Source: Rhynchopus euleeides
Taxonomy: Eukaryota > Euglenozoa > Diplonemea > Diplonemida > Diplonemidae
DNA length: 64,000 nt
Direction of reading: 5' to 3'
Assembly (NCBI GenBank): GCA_963210315.1
Contig: OY723275.1
Coordinates: forward strand, 2,170,001-2,234,000
Below, one piece after another: positions 50,751-60,266 of the stretch. The stretch's first letter is position 1; each line of letters begins with the position of its first letter. The notes under the pieces are model-generated. The model made no database searches, was not told where the DNA came from, and worked only from the letters and a program-made list of their open reading frames with translations. Made by a program: the position numbers and the translations under genes.

Positions 50751-53700
50751 ATGGGTTGCTGTGGGGGTAAGGAGGAGGTGCAGACGAAGCAGAAGTCACG
50801 CGGGGTAGAGTTAGAGAACGTCGCGCCGCCTCCGCCACCGCCGCCACCGCCTCCGCCACCGCCTCCACCACCACCTGAGCCAGAACCAGAGCCAGAAGCC
50901 GAACCGGAGCCGGAGCCAGAACCACCCGACACCACTCCCATCACTGATGGCGAAGCAGATGCACGACAGCAGGTGGAGGCTGAGGAGTCAACTGGTTTGC
51001 AAGGTGCCTTCGCTGCACTCACAGAGGGCACGCTGCGCATCGCTTCGGCGTCCCTGCAGGGCGACGAGGCAGTAGCGCGTGAGGCTGGGCAGGCGGCCGA
51101 GGCCGAGGCGTGGGATCTGTGTGTGGACACAGCAGATGTGTACGTGCAGCAGGCACAGGAGTATGATGACATCGTGCAGGATGAAGGAGAGGCAGCCCTG
51201 GACCTCCTGAGGCAGTGCCTGTGTGGGTACACAGAGCTGCTGCTGCGTGGCGGCATCGCAACGAGGGAGGCAAGCCACGGCCTTGTGCTGCAGGTTCTCG
51301 AGGCAGCTTGCAGAGGCACCCAGCTGAAGCGTGAAGAGTGGGTAGCGGAAACGCTGGGTGCCTGGCGTCAGGCGAGTGAAGAGGCGCTTGCGAGTGCTGC
51401 TGCTGCAGCGGAAGATACATGGCAGCACATCACAGGCGCCTACCTGAGGCACGCGCAGGAGGTTTTGTGCGGTGCGGAGGCCGGGCGGCGACACGCCCTC
51501 GAAGAGGATGAATCTGCAATGCACGATGCGCTGCGGGCGTTGTTCGCCTCAGAGAGCTGCCTGCTACACAGCGAGCAGAATGCGTGGGCATCACTGTGCT
51601 GTGAATCCACCGAAAGCAGCGCCAGGGCAGACGTAGCTGCGCAAGAACGCGAACACTTCTTTGAGAGTGCCTTTGCAGAGCTCTTGTCCTACGAGGCGGT
51701 TACGTCTGTGATGCTGTTGGCAGAGGAACAGGGGTCCAGGTGCCACATTGAAACGTGTCTGGAGTCCTTCTACATTGTGTCTGGGGTGTTGTCGTCGGCA
51801 GGACGGCACACGGCCACCTTGCGGTATGCCAACCGCCAGCTGGACCACTACCTGCGCGACACGCGTGTAGTTGTCCTCCGTGCGTACTCTGCCCGCGCCA
51901 TCGCCTTCATCGAATCAGCAACTGATGCTGCATGCCTCACCGCGTCCAAGCACTCTGCGACATGCCTGGCGCACGCACAGCTATCACGCGACGCTGCTGT
52001 GTCAGTGCGGCGGCACCTGGCCGAGAGTGTCCTCTGCAGTCAGCAGGTGCCCTCGACGGCGTCTGTTGCTGCACTGGGCAGCTCGGCATGGGATGCGCAG
52101 CGCTGTGTATGGCTGCACGCCCTCAACGAGAGCGGGTCGTGGCGTGGTGTGTCCCTCCTCCTGTGCAGCACCACCAACGCGCAGTGCCTGCCCTGCACGT
52201 CAGCGATGAGTGCAGCGTACGGCGTCTTCCTCATGCTGCGCGTCAAGCTCATCGCTGCTCTCAGGCGGGCGAGGTCTCGGTTGGCCTGCAGAGTGCAGGC
52301 ATTCGCACGAAGCAAGCAGAGCTGCATGCTCGCAGCCAAGCTGTCGCTCGAGCGCCTCTTCGCACAGCTGTGCAAGCAGAAGGCGGAGGCGGCTCTAGTG
52401 AACATCGTCATGCGGGCCGACGACACACCCCACGACGTTGCGGTGCGGGAGGTGCACGAGGCGCTGGAACGCGACCCGGAGTGCCGGGATCTCCTGAAGA
52501 GCATTGCGAAGTTCTCAACACTGTCGCGAGCACGCCCCCCGCACGGGAGGCCCTCCCGGGGTGCCTCTGTCCTGTGCCCACAAGCACCTCCCTCGCGCCA
52601 TTCATCCAGCGCATCACGTGCAGGCAAGGCTCCGCCGCAGCCTGGCGTTCAGGGTCTGCCTGCACCACGCCCGCCTGCACCTGCCGCGAAGCTGGACAGC
52701 ACTGCCAGCCCTGAAGAGCGACTGCACTGGCAGGCGTGTCTGTGCATACAGCGCTGTGTGCGGCGGAGGATCGCACGGCGGTGTATCCAGGAAAAGCGCA
52801 TCGAACATATTGAGCAGCACTGCGGGACAGTCAGCCTCGCGCGGCTCTATGCACACGCAGTGTTCGTCCGGGTTAACGCAGCTCAGAAGATCAAGATGAT
52901 GGTCCACCGGTGGCAGAAGCGGCGTGCGGCGTGCCTGCTGCTTCAGACTTGCTGGCGCCGCTCGTGTGCCGTGCGTGCTGCTGAGCTCCGCAGGAAGATT
53001 CTTACCGACCACATCCGTGCTGTGACACTGCGCACACGCGAACTGCAGCGCAAGATGCTTGCGGCCTTTGGAGATGGTGCTGAGCTGATCTCCCGTGAGG
53101 AGGCACTAGAGCGGCGCCGGCTCGCGGATATTGCTTTGCGTGTGAAGACCGAGGCCGTGCTGGAAAAGATGCGCAAACAGAAGAAGCGCAACCCCATCGT
53201 CCAGTCAGTCGCGCGTGTGGCGTCAGCCAACGTTCTGCTGCAGAAGAAGTGCATCACTTCTGCAGAGAGGATGTCGCAGGAGCGTGACCTGCAGGAGAGG
53301 GCTATTGCCATCGGGGCCGTGCAGCTGAGGCACAAGCAGCGCGATGTGTACAGCACGATGCTGAAGGACGTGAAGTCTCACAGCGAGAACCTGGACCTGC
53401 TAGATGGGCAGGCCAACGAGCTCGACGCGATGCTGAAGAAGGCTTCGTGTGCCCTTCAGTATTCAGAGAAGCGCAGGCGCAAACACACATTCTTTGTCTC
53501 TGCAGAGGAGGACGACCCCCGCGGTCATCGCCGCAGCTTCAATCTCGCTCTGCGCCCGGAGTCCGGCGCCCGCCCACAGTCTGGTGCCTCAGTGCGCACG
53601 TTCTGTCAGCCGCGCCTGTCGTGCTCGTCTGTGGCGTTCCCCATTCGACCGGGCTCTGCGTCGATTGTGCGCAATATGACAACTGACTCGTTTGCCGGCT

Positions 53701-55253
53701 TCATGACCGACTCACACCGTAAGGCAGTGCTGTTCCTCCCATCACATGCGGTGTCAGTGGACCCCTTCGATTGCCAGCGCTTTGACCACCCTGTGCGCAC
53801 GGACATGAAGGACGTGTGCGTGCCGACCAGCATTGCCTCCTCGTTCACACTGCATGGGGTTATGCACGCGTGCTTCCTGGCAGAGGGACGCCTGACCATG
53901 TATGTGTGTCGCAGCCAGTGGATGTCTGTGATGGCATCGCCCTGGCACCCCATGTGGTCGGAAGCCATTGGCTTTGAGTGCAGCACAGGCGCCGCCTTCG
54001 CTTACTACTCGCCATTGACAGGGGAGCTGGGCATCGCGACGGTGGACAACGATTCCAACAACTGCGTCTTCACCGAACTGGCACGAGAGCTCGTGGTCTT
54101 TGGCTTTGGCTCCTTGCAACATGGTTACGTTGCCGACGATGGCTGCCACTACTTCCTGCTCCTCAACAAGTCGAAGAGTGACTACGTCCTGGCCTGCTTT
54201 GACGAACACCAACAGAGCATTGTCTTCGTATCCAGCGTCGAGTCCCTGCTGCCACTCACCGAGGGTGTCGTCGGGGTGTCGCTTGGCGCTACCTCCGCTG
54301 GGCTGGTGCTCTGTGTCAGCAGCTTCCATGCACAGCGCCTGTACAACGTGTCCTTCCCTGAGGAGCAGGCAGGCACCGTCAGGCTTGAGGAGGTGTCTGT
54401 GCGGGAGGGCCCGTACACCCATGGCGCTCTGGTCACCAGCGACCTCACAACATACGTCGTTGCTGTGAAGGCGGCAGGCGAGTTGGTGGTGTACCCTGTC
54501 GGGGAATTCGGCGGTGCCTCTTTCGACACGGAGGTCTTCCACACACCTGCGTCGTGTGTGTTCCACATCAGCTGCCACAGCGCAAGCAGCGCAGACACGG
54601 CAGCACAACCCTTCCTTTCTTACACGAAAACTGACGAGGATTCGGTGCCGAAGCCCAGCGCACAGCAGCTGCTCAGCCCCTGGGGCCTCCCCCGTGTGTC
54701 GCGTGTCCACTGTGCCGAGTCATTTGAAAGCAGGAGGACGAGTCCCGAAGTGCTGCAGGAGCGGCGTGTCAGCCTCCGGAAGGCTCGCTACGCACGCACG
54801 ACTGCAGGGTGTTGCAGAGAGCCGCTTCCCGGAGGTGCAGAGGTGTGCCTGAGCAACCAGGGGCTGCTGGATTGTGACGTCGAGGCAATCGTCCCAGAGC
54901 TCAAGTCGCGCAGAAGTCTGCGTGATCTGGACCTGAGCTACAACCTCCTGACAGATGCTTCTGTGCTGCTGCTGGCACGCCTCGTTGAGCACTCGTGCAG
55001 ATTGATGAGCCTCGAGTATGTCACCATGGATCCGCCTTCAGTCACCCTCACCCCGCACAGTCTCCGAGGAAACCTGCTCACGCAACACGGTGCTGTACAC
55101 TTGCTGGCATCTCTACGAATCAACCGCCGTGTGCGGTGTGTCTTGATTGACGACAATGACATTGAACCCAGTGTGCTGCAGAAGGTGAGCGAGATCACAG
55201 GAAACGATCTCCCAGGCATTCACCACACCAACGAACGCCTGCAGGTTGCATAG
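50751..55253 (+). CDS. Predicted acylated IQ, propeller-like and LRR scaffold protein, 1,485 aa
   Basis: Exons are 50751-55015 and 55061-55253. The 45-base intron starts GTATGTCAC and ends CCGCACAG; it keeps frame and contains no stop, so an unspliced reading hides it. Splicing turns a poor stretch into the LRR motif MSLDLRGNLLT. The protein starts MGCCGG, a site for N-myristoylation (Gly2) with palmitoylation (Cys3, Cys4). Poly-Pro and Glu-Pro runs follow (about 24-62), then helical sequence, IQ motifs at about 657-753 (CLCIQRCVRRRIARR, CLLLQTCWRRSCAVR), a beta-rich region at about 976-1270 (possible propeller), and at least three LRRs near 1364-1470 (LRDLDLSYNLLTDASVLLLA). This fits a membrane or flagellar scaffold. 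An in-frame ATG at 50682, right after TGCTTTTAG, would give a longer form without the acylation site. Confidence 0.8.
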   Translation: MGCCGGKEEVQTKQKSRGVELENVAPPPPPPPPPPPPPPPPPEPEPEPEAEPEPEPEPPDTTPITDGEADARQQVEAEESTGLQGAFAALTEGTLRIASASLQGDEAVAREAGQAAEAEAWDLCVDTADVYVQQAQEYDDIVQDEGEAALDLLRQCLCGYTELLLRGGIATREASHGLVLQVLEAACRGTQLKREEWVAETLGAWRQASEEALASAAAAAEDTWQHITGAYLRHAQEVLCGAEAGRRHALEEDESAMHDALRALFASESCLLHSEQNAWASLCCESTESSARADVAAQEREHFFESAFAELLSYEAVTSVMLLAEEQGSRCHIETCLESFYIVSGVLSSAGRHTATLRYANRQLDHYLRDTRVVVLRAYSARAIAFIESATDAACLTASKHSATCLAHAQLSRDAAVSVRRHLAESVLCSQQVPSTASVAALGSSAWDAQRCVWLHALNESGSWRGVSLLLCSTTNAQCLPCTSAMSAAYGVFLMLRVKLIAALRRARSRLACRVQAFARSKQSCMLAAKLSLERLFAQLCKQKAEAALVNIVMRADDTPHDVAVREVHEALERDPECRDLLKSIAKFSTLSRARPPHGRPSRGASVLCPQAPPSRHSSSASRAGKAPPQPGVQGLPAPRPPAPAAKLDSTASPEERLHWQACLCIQRCVRRRIARRCIQEKRIEHIEQHCGTVSLARLYAHAVFVRVNAAQKIKMMVHRWQKRRAACLLLQTCWRRSCAVRAAELRRKILTDHIRAVTLRTRELQRKMLAAFGDGAELISREEALERRRLADIALRVKTEAVLEKMRKQKKRNPIVQSVARVASANVLLQKKCITSAERMSQERDLQERAIAIGAVQLRHKQRDVYSTMLKDVKSHSENLDLLDGQANELDAMLKKASCALQYSEKRRRKHTFFVSAEEDDPRGHRRSFNLALRPESGARPQSGASVRTFCQPRLSCSSVAFPIRPGSASIVRNMTTDSFAGFMTDSHRKAVLFLPSHAVSVDPFDCQRFDHPVRTDMKDVCVPTSIASSFTLHGVMHACFLAEGRLTMYVCRSQWMSVMASPWHPMWSEAIGFECSTGAAFAYYSPLTGELGIATVDNDSNNCVFTELARELVVFGFGSLQHGYVADDGCHYFLLLNKSKSDYVLACFDEHQQSIVFVSSVESLLPLTEGVVGVSLGATSAGLVLCVSSFHAQRLYNVSFPEEQAGTVRLEEVSVREGPYTHGALVTSDLTTYVVAVKAAGELVVYPVGEFGGASFDTEVFHTPASCVFHISCHSASSADTAAQPFLSYTKTDEDSVPKPSAQQLLSPWGLPRVSRVHCAESFESRRTSPEVLQERRVSLRKARYARTTAGCCREPLPGGAEVCLSNQGLLDCDVEAIVPELKSRRSLRDLDLSYNLLTDASVLLLARLVEHSCRLMSLEYVTMDPPSVTLTPHSLRGNLLTQHGAVHLLASLRINRRVRCVLIDDNDIEPSVLQKVSEITGNDLPGIHHTNERLQVA

Positions 55254-55398
55254 TTGCCCGCGCTTACGCGCAGCAACGCCCAGTGCAGGATCGAACAATT
55301 CGTCAAGGCTGATGGATGGACACGGCGTGCCATTGATGTCACACGTCGCGGTTGCCCACACCCACCTACCACCCGACCACCCGACCACCACAGCAGGG

Positions 55399-57654
55399 AT
55401 GGGCACCGAGGCAGATGGCATCCCGTCGAGGTACAAGCGGGAGCAGGCTGCACTAAAGACGCTGCGTCGCATGTCTTCTGGGGCGGCGCAGCACAATCTG
55501 CGACGCACGTCGGGTGCAGGCCCAGGTACTGTCGCTCCTGCAGCAGATCAACCGCATCGGTCGCCACCTGCTGTGGAAGCGAAGGCGGATGCACGAGAGA
55601 AGGCAGAACTGCTTCTGCAGCAGCGCTTCAATCAGCCGACGGCCCACGAAGCAATGCACTTTCTCTTCAAGAAGGACCGATCGGAGCGGGTGGATGACAT
55701 GAACGTGCCGATCCAAGTGCTGCAACTTGAGCAGCAGAAGTCAGAGCAGTATCGCACCAAGGCCGAATCTCTTGCTGAGACTGTCACCACGTTGCAGAAC
55801 GAGTTGCGCCAACTCAACGGTGCGCATCGTGAGAACGAACGTGTGATACAAAGCCTCAAGAAGTCGGAGGCTGCTTTACAGTTCACAGCAACGAAGTCCG
55901 CACACCGCGTGATCGAGCTGACAGACTCACTGCAGCGCCACGAGGCTGTTGTGTCGACAGCGTCTCTGGAAGGCCTCCAGGAGGACATCGTGCAGCTGAA
56001 GCGGGAGAACGCGACAGCCATTGCGGCAAAGATCAAAGCACAGCACGACACGCAGGCGCTGCAGAAGGAGAAGGAGTCGCTGTCGCAGCAGGTGGACTTC
56101 CTGAAGTTTCAGATTCGCGACCACAGCAAATCGCTGTCAGATGCCTTACGCCACGGGGCAAAGCTAGAGGAGCAACTGCGCCGCAAAGAAAACCAGCAGT
56201 CGAGCCTTGAACAACGCACTGAGAACATGGTCGCACAGCTGAAGCGTCTTGAGGAACTGCGCCCCAAGTGGGAGAGCTCGGTGAGGCGGCAGGAACGCAT
56301 GCGTGTGTCTGTGACCTACGAGGCTGCTCTGATGGGCTTCGAGGATGTACTGAAGGCTGACGCGACCTCCTCTGGCTTGCAGCATCTGCGGGACGAAAAC
56401 CGACGTCTTGCGGCTGCTGTGGCCGATCTGCAGGAGCGCCTGCAGTACCTCGAAGACGACCTCCAGCAGAAGGGCACTGAGCTGACGGAGCGGGTACAGC
56501 AGCGCCGGCAGGATCTCGACCGCCTCAGAATGGTGCAGGCTGTCATTGGTGAGACAGAGGCCGACTACGAAAAGAAGCTGGAGACGCTACGCATGAACCT
56601 GCGCAACAGCGAGGAGGCTGAGATTGGGCTGCAGAAGGCGCTGTCCACATCACAGGCAGAGGTGGCAGAGGTACGGGCAGTACTCAAGAAGCAGCGGGAT
56701 CAGGCAAAGCTCGACCGGAAGTGCACCACATGCACCAACCAGCTCAGCCCGCAGGACACAGGCGCCACCATGGCTGAACTGCGCGACCAGCTCTCAGACT
56801 GCGAAGCGAAGCTGGCGATGATGCGCCGGAAAACAGACTGGTCGTCTTCCCTGCACCATCGCCTTCTGGACCTTGCTGCGTCGCTTGTCGGACAGGCAGA
56901 GGTCAGGCACCCCAAGAGCGTGCATGACGTGAAGGCCACCCTGGAGCTGGACTGCTTCGCGCTGGACATCCTCATCCACTCCGTGCGCTACCCAGAGGCG
57001 TCCAACCTGCCCAACCCTCTGTCTGTGCTGGCGTTGATGCAGTCCTTCCGCGGCACTCCCGAGGAAGAGGCAGAGCTGATGTGCCTCGTCAACGACAACG
57101 ACCCCCAGCCGCCCGACAAACACGTCCGTGTCGTGAGCCCAGAGGGCGAGAAGGCAGGGCAGGCTGTGCTGCAAGTCACAGCTGTGCCCCTGGCTGCCGA
57201 ACTGCCGAACAGCGCACCCAGTAGCGACAGCCTGCACCACTGCAGGAGCAGCATCCCTGCCCCCCACGCGCGTCTGCAGGGCATGCCGAGGTTTGTCGCC
57301 GTGCCGATCAGCAGGGACGACAGCACGTTGTCAGTGAAGAGGGATTCGTCCGCAGGGGAGCGGCCGCAGTCAAACCCAGCGTCGCTGCGTCTGGCGCGTT
57401 CCTTCTCGCGCACCAAGCGTGGCATGCGGTTTCGTGTCTTGCGCGACAAGAGGCGCACCTCACTGACTGTGGAGAAGGAGCTCCTGACCCTGCCCGGCAT
57501 CGCAGAGAGCGAATGGGTGCCCGGGCTGAAGCGGCGAGGGCGGTCGGAGTGGGGCTACCTCCCTGTGCCGCCAACGGGTGCAGCCATGATGCCCAGCCGC
57601 TTTCCAAAGCTCTTTGATGCGATGAACGAGATGAACGCGCAGGCAGCACCCTGA
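55399..57654 (+). CDS. Coiled-coil protein, 751 aa
   Basis: The start is the first ATG after CCACCACAG (ends 55393), which follows a long CCACC/CCGACC pyrimidine-rich stretch. The gap from the previous stop is only 145 bases, and the frame runs further upstream into the previous gene without being coding there. Residues about 104-430 are heptad-rich coiled coil (VLQLEQQKSEQYRTKAESLA, LREENRRLAAAV-like segments, LEDDLQQKGTELTERV). After that comes a helical part (LHHRLLDLAASLVGQAEVRH), where the spacing of LDCFALDILIHSVRY suggests a folded helix bundle. The C terminus is Ser/Arg-rich with Pro. There are no catalytic motifs. It is probably a cytoskeletal or basal-body type protein, from composition only. 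Family unknown. Confidence 0.72.
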   Translation: MGTEADGIPSRYKREQAALKTLRRMSSGAAQHNLRRTSGAGPGTVAPAADQPHRSPPAVEAKADAREKAELLLQQRFNQPTAHEAMHFLFKKDRSERVDDMNVPIQVLQLEQQKSEQYRTKAESLAETVTTLQNELRQLNGAHRENERVIQSLKKSEAALQFTATKSAHRVIELTDSLQRHEAVVSTASLEGLQEDIVQLKRENATAIAAKIKAQHDTQALQKEKESLSQQVDFLKFQIRDHSKSLSDALRHGAKLEEQLRRKENQQSSLEQRTENMVAQLKRLEELRPKWESSVRRQERMRVSVTYEAALMGFEDVLKADATSSGLQHLRDENRRLAAAVADLQERLQYLEDDLQQKGTELTERVQQRRQDLDRLRMVQAVIGETEADYEKKLETLRMNLRNSEEAEIGLQKALSTSQAEVAEVRAVLKKQRDQAKLDRKCTTCTNQLSPQDTGATMAELRDQLSDCEAKLAMMRRKTDWSSSLHHRLLDLAASLVGQAEVRHPKSVHDVKATLELDCFALDILIHSVRYPEASNLPNPLSVLALMQSFRGTPEEEAELMCLVNDNDPQPPDKHVRVVSPEGEKAGQAVLQVTAVPLAAELPNSAPSSDSLHHCRSSIPAPHARLQGMPRFVAVPISRDDSTLSVKRDSSAGERPQSNPASLRLARSFSRTKRGMRFRVLRDKRRTSLTVEKELLTLPGIAESEWVPGLKRRGRSEWGYLPVPPTGAAMMPSRFPKLFDAMNEMNAQAAP

Positions 57655-58672
57655 GCATTCCCATGCCCAGGTGCCCTGTTTGGATGCGTCTTTATCCGCA
57701 CCTGAGCCCTCCGACCCGTCGCTTCCCAGCAGACCCGCCGAGAGAGGTTGCTTTTTTGCCCGCCAGGCTTTATTTTGTACCACATCCAATGGTTGGCCTC
57801 GCTCTGTATCCACTGTGTGTCAAACATGTGTTTGTAACCTTCTTGTGTTGCAACCAGGTGTTGTGGGGCACACATGCATGCACAGACGGCTCACTGTTTT
57901 TCTCTGCATTTCGTATTGCAATTTGGGTTAGCGTGCTGGCATCGCAGTCTGGCCCCGAGGGTCCATACCGTCTGCATTTCTGAGCGAAGGCCCCCGAAAA
58001 CTGATTTGGCATTCAGTTATTTCATGGTGCGTGAACAAGTGAGGAGAGCTTCCGACAACCCGGCCCCTTTCTGTGCCTAGCTATCTTGCTTCACATGTGT
58101 GGAAGCGTCGACGTATAAAAAACGACGGAAGATCCCACGGTTGCTGGTTGCGCGTTTCCTCGTTACGAGCGACAAAAGCAAGATCGCGAAGTAACGAACG
58201 AAAGGCGTGCTGCTCAATATTTGTGAGTCTCACCCACAATGCTACTTTCAAAGAGCCCACCACCTGACTTGCCCATCCCGGGGGTTCCGGCCAAACCACC
58301 GCCGCAACTCGCAGCCAGACGCTCCGAAGTACAGGAGAAACTTGTCTCGGCCAAACGCAGTCAAAGCATCGTGGCCTCAGCCTTGAGGCACATGGAGTGC
58401 TGTTGCCTCGGGCAGGTGTGATTATCGCTCCATCAACTGGGTGGAGTGACAAGTGAATGGCCTTTTCGAAAACCCATCGTCACAACTGAAAGCGGGACAA
58501 GGCGCCTCCCCACCCCCCCACGACCCAGCCCCCAGGAATCTCCTTTCGGTGATCGCGCCTGCTTTGCTTGCCGCATCTTTTGGGCACCGCCTTCCGACGC
58601 CTGTTCGTCTGCAACCCTGCAGGCGCCGAGCTGCGTTTTCATCCATCTTCTCCTTCTCCATACATCGCAGGC
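57655..58672. other. Intergenic, possible small ORF and retrotransposon-core word
   Basis: At 58098-58113 the word TGTGGAAGCGTCGACG differs by one base from the retrotransposon core, without convincing flanks. An ORF of 60 codons at 58239-58421 (MLLSKSPPPDLPIPGV and on, RRSEVQEKLVSAKRSQSIVA) looks more protein-like than most shadows and could be a small gene or an upstream exon. I cannot decide. The stretch ends with a clear pyrimidine tract and ACATCGCAG (58670). Confidence 0.3.
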
Positions 58673-59875
58673 ATGGATGTGACTGTCGTTTTCTGCCCCA
58701 CAGGCGATCGCGCCTCATGCGAAATTACAGCGGATGACACATTCGGCGACCTGAAGCTGAAGCTACGCGGGTCTTTGTGGGATGACGAGGCACAGGAGCC
58801 AAACAGAGAACTCCTGTACTACCTGCAACGGCAGGGTTGCAGAGTCCCTCTCCCCGACGATGCGCTGCGCGTCAGCGAGTCGGAGCTTGCCGCTGCATAC
58901 GAGATCTTGGTGGATCTGAAGCCTGTGCAGGTCCACGGGCCTGTCAACAGCGCACTCGGCAGCGCCGTCATGTCACTCGCCCTGTCGCCCTGCGGCAGCC
59001 TGTGTGCTGTGGGGCTCAGCGACGGCAGGCTCTGCGTGTGGGACCTGGAGAACAGCGCCTGCCTGCGTGTCGTCAGCTGCGGTGTCAAGAGCGTGCTGGG
59101 CATCGCCTGGAGCTCCGCCTCATGCGTCTGCGTGTCGGGGCTGCGCGTCAGCATCTTCTGCCGCCACACCTGGGCCCTGCAGCGCACCCTGCAGAGCAGC
59201 CACAGCACCTACACCTGCGTCGCTGCACACCACGCTGCCCCAGCCGTGCTGCTGGGCGAGCAGGATGGGAGCATCCGCGCCTGCTGCCCTGACGCCGACA
59301 CCCCCATGCTCCTGGCAACTGTGTCACACGGCGTCTCGCGCCTGTGCGCATCCCCCTGCACGCGGTGGTTGTCCGTCAGCTGCATCAGCGGCACTGTGGT
59401 GCATCTGCTGGAGCTCCCAGGGGGGCGTGTGGCCCACTCCCTCGTGGGGCACTGCGGCGAGGTGTTGGCTCACGCCTTCTCGTCGTGTTCGAAGCTCCTC
59501 GTCACAGGGGGTGCCGACAACGACGTGCTGCTGTGGGACGTCGCCTCAGGCACCTGCCTACACCGGCTGCACGGCAGTGAGGAGGTGATGGACATGGCTT
59601 TCTCGCCCTGCACGCGCTGGGTGCTTGCTGCGTGTGGGTCGTCCATCCTGCAGTGGGACACCTCGTCGGGGAAGCTGCTGCGGTCCTTCGGCAGGATGGC
59701 CCACTGGCTGAACTGCCTCGTTGTGTCGGCCTGCTCGCAGTGGGTCATCTACGGGGGGAAGGGCAAGACCCTGGTGGTGCAGGGGTTGGGGTCGTGCGAC
59801 GACCCGTCCCCCGCCACCGATGATGGGCCCAACCGCAAAAAGCAGCGGTTCTGCGAATCCCTGCCCTTAGCCTAG
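58673..59875 (+). CDS. Ubiquitin-like N-domain and WD40-repeat protein, 400 aa
   Basis: The start is the ATG two bases after ACATCGCAG (58670), preceded by TTCATCCATCTTCTCCTTCT, an excellent acceptor. Residues 1-85 look like a ubiquitin-like domain (MDVTVVFCPTGDRASCEITA, then DDTFGDLKLKLRG). Residues about 98-385 hold about six or seven WD40 blades, with typical endings LCVWDLENSAC, VLLWDVASGTC, ILQWDTSSGK and the starts SLALSPCGSLCAVGLSDG, DMAFSPCTRWVLAACG. It ends with a possible nuclear-localisation stretch (GPNRKKQRF). The order recalls Notchless/NLE (UBL-like domain then WD40), but it is shorter and too divergent for me to name. WD40 proteins are scaffolds, and the partner is unknown. 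Confidence 0.8.
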   Translation: MDVTVVFCPTGDRASCEITADDTFGDLKLKLRGSLWDDEAQEPNRELLYYLQRQGCRVPLPDDALRVSESELAAAYEILVDLKPVQVHGPVNSALGSAVMSLALSPCGSLCAVGLSDGRLCVWDLENSACLRVVSCGVKSVLGIAWSSASCVCVSGLRVSIFCRHTWALQRTLQSSHSTYTCVAAHHAAPAVLLGEQDGSIRACCPDADTPMLLATVSHGVSRLCASPCTRWLSVSCISGTVVHLLELPGGRVAHSLVGHCGEVLAHAFSSCSKLLVTGGADNDVLLWDVASGTCLHRLHGSEEVMDMAFSPCTRWVLAACGSSILQWDTSSGKLLRSFGRMAHWLNCLVVSACSQWVIYGGKGKTLVVQGLGSCDDPSPATDDGPNRKKQRFCESLPLA

Positions 59876-60266
59876 CCTCACGATTCTGCAGCGTTGGAAC
59901 TGCCTCGTTGTGCCGCCTTCCTGCAAAAAAGAAATGCAAAACGACCCAAAAAGCTGGCATGCACCCACCTACCCATCCCGACTTTTGCACCCCTGCGTTT
60001 CCCACAACCCCCGCTTCCAACCCACGGGGTCCCGACCTTTCGGGTTTTGCACGATCACACCCTCTCCTGCACGTCTCCTGGCACACCTTCGTGGGAGCCA
60101 CGCTGAGCATTATCACAACCTGTCAGGCACCACCCTGCATAAAAAGACTGAAGGGCCTCCACCAGGCATCAGCCTCACCTCCACGTGACTGCCCCCCACC
60201 CCCCTCCCCTCACGGCGCCTACCCTTGGCCCTGCATGCACCCCCACAGGACCTCCCAACCCACACG
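59876..60266. other. Intergenic, acceptor region of the last kinase gene
   Basis: No gene is seen. The + strand is C-rich throughout and ends CACCCCCACAG (60248), followed by 18 bases without another ATG before the kinase start. Confidence 0.5.
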
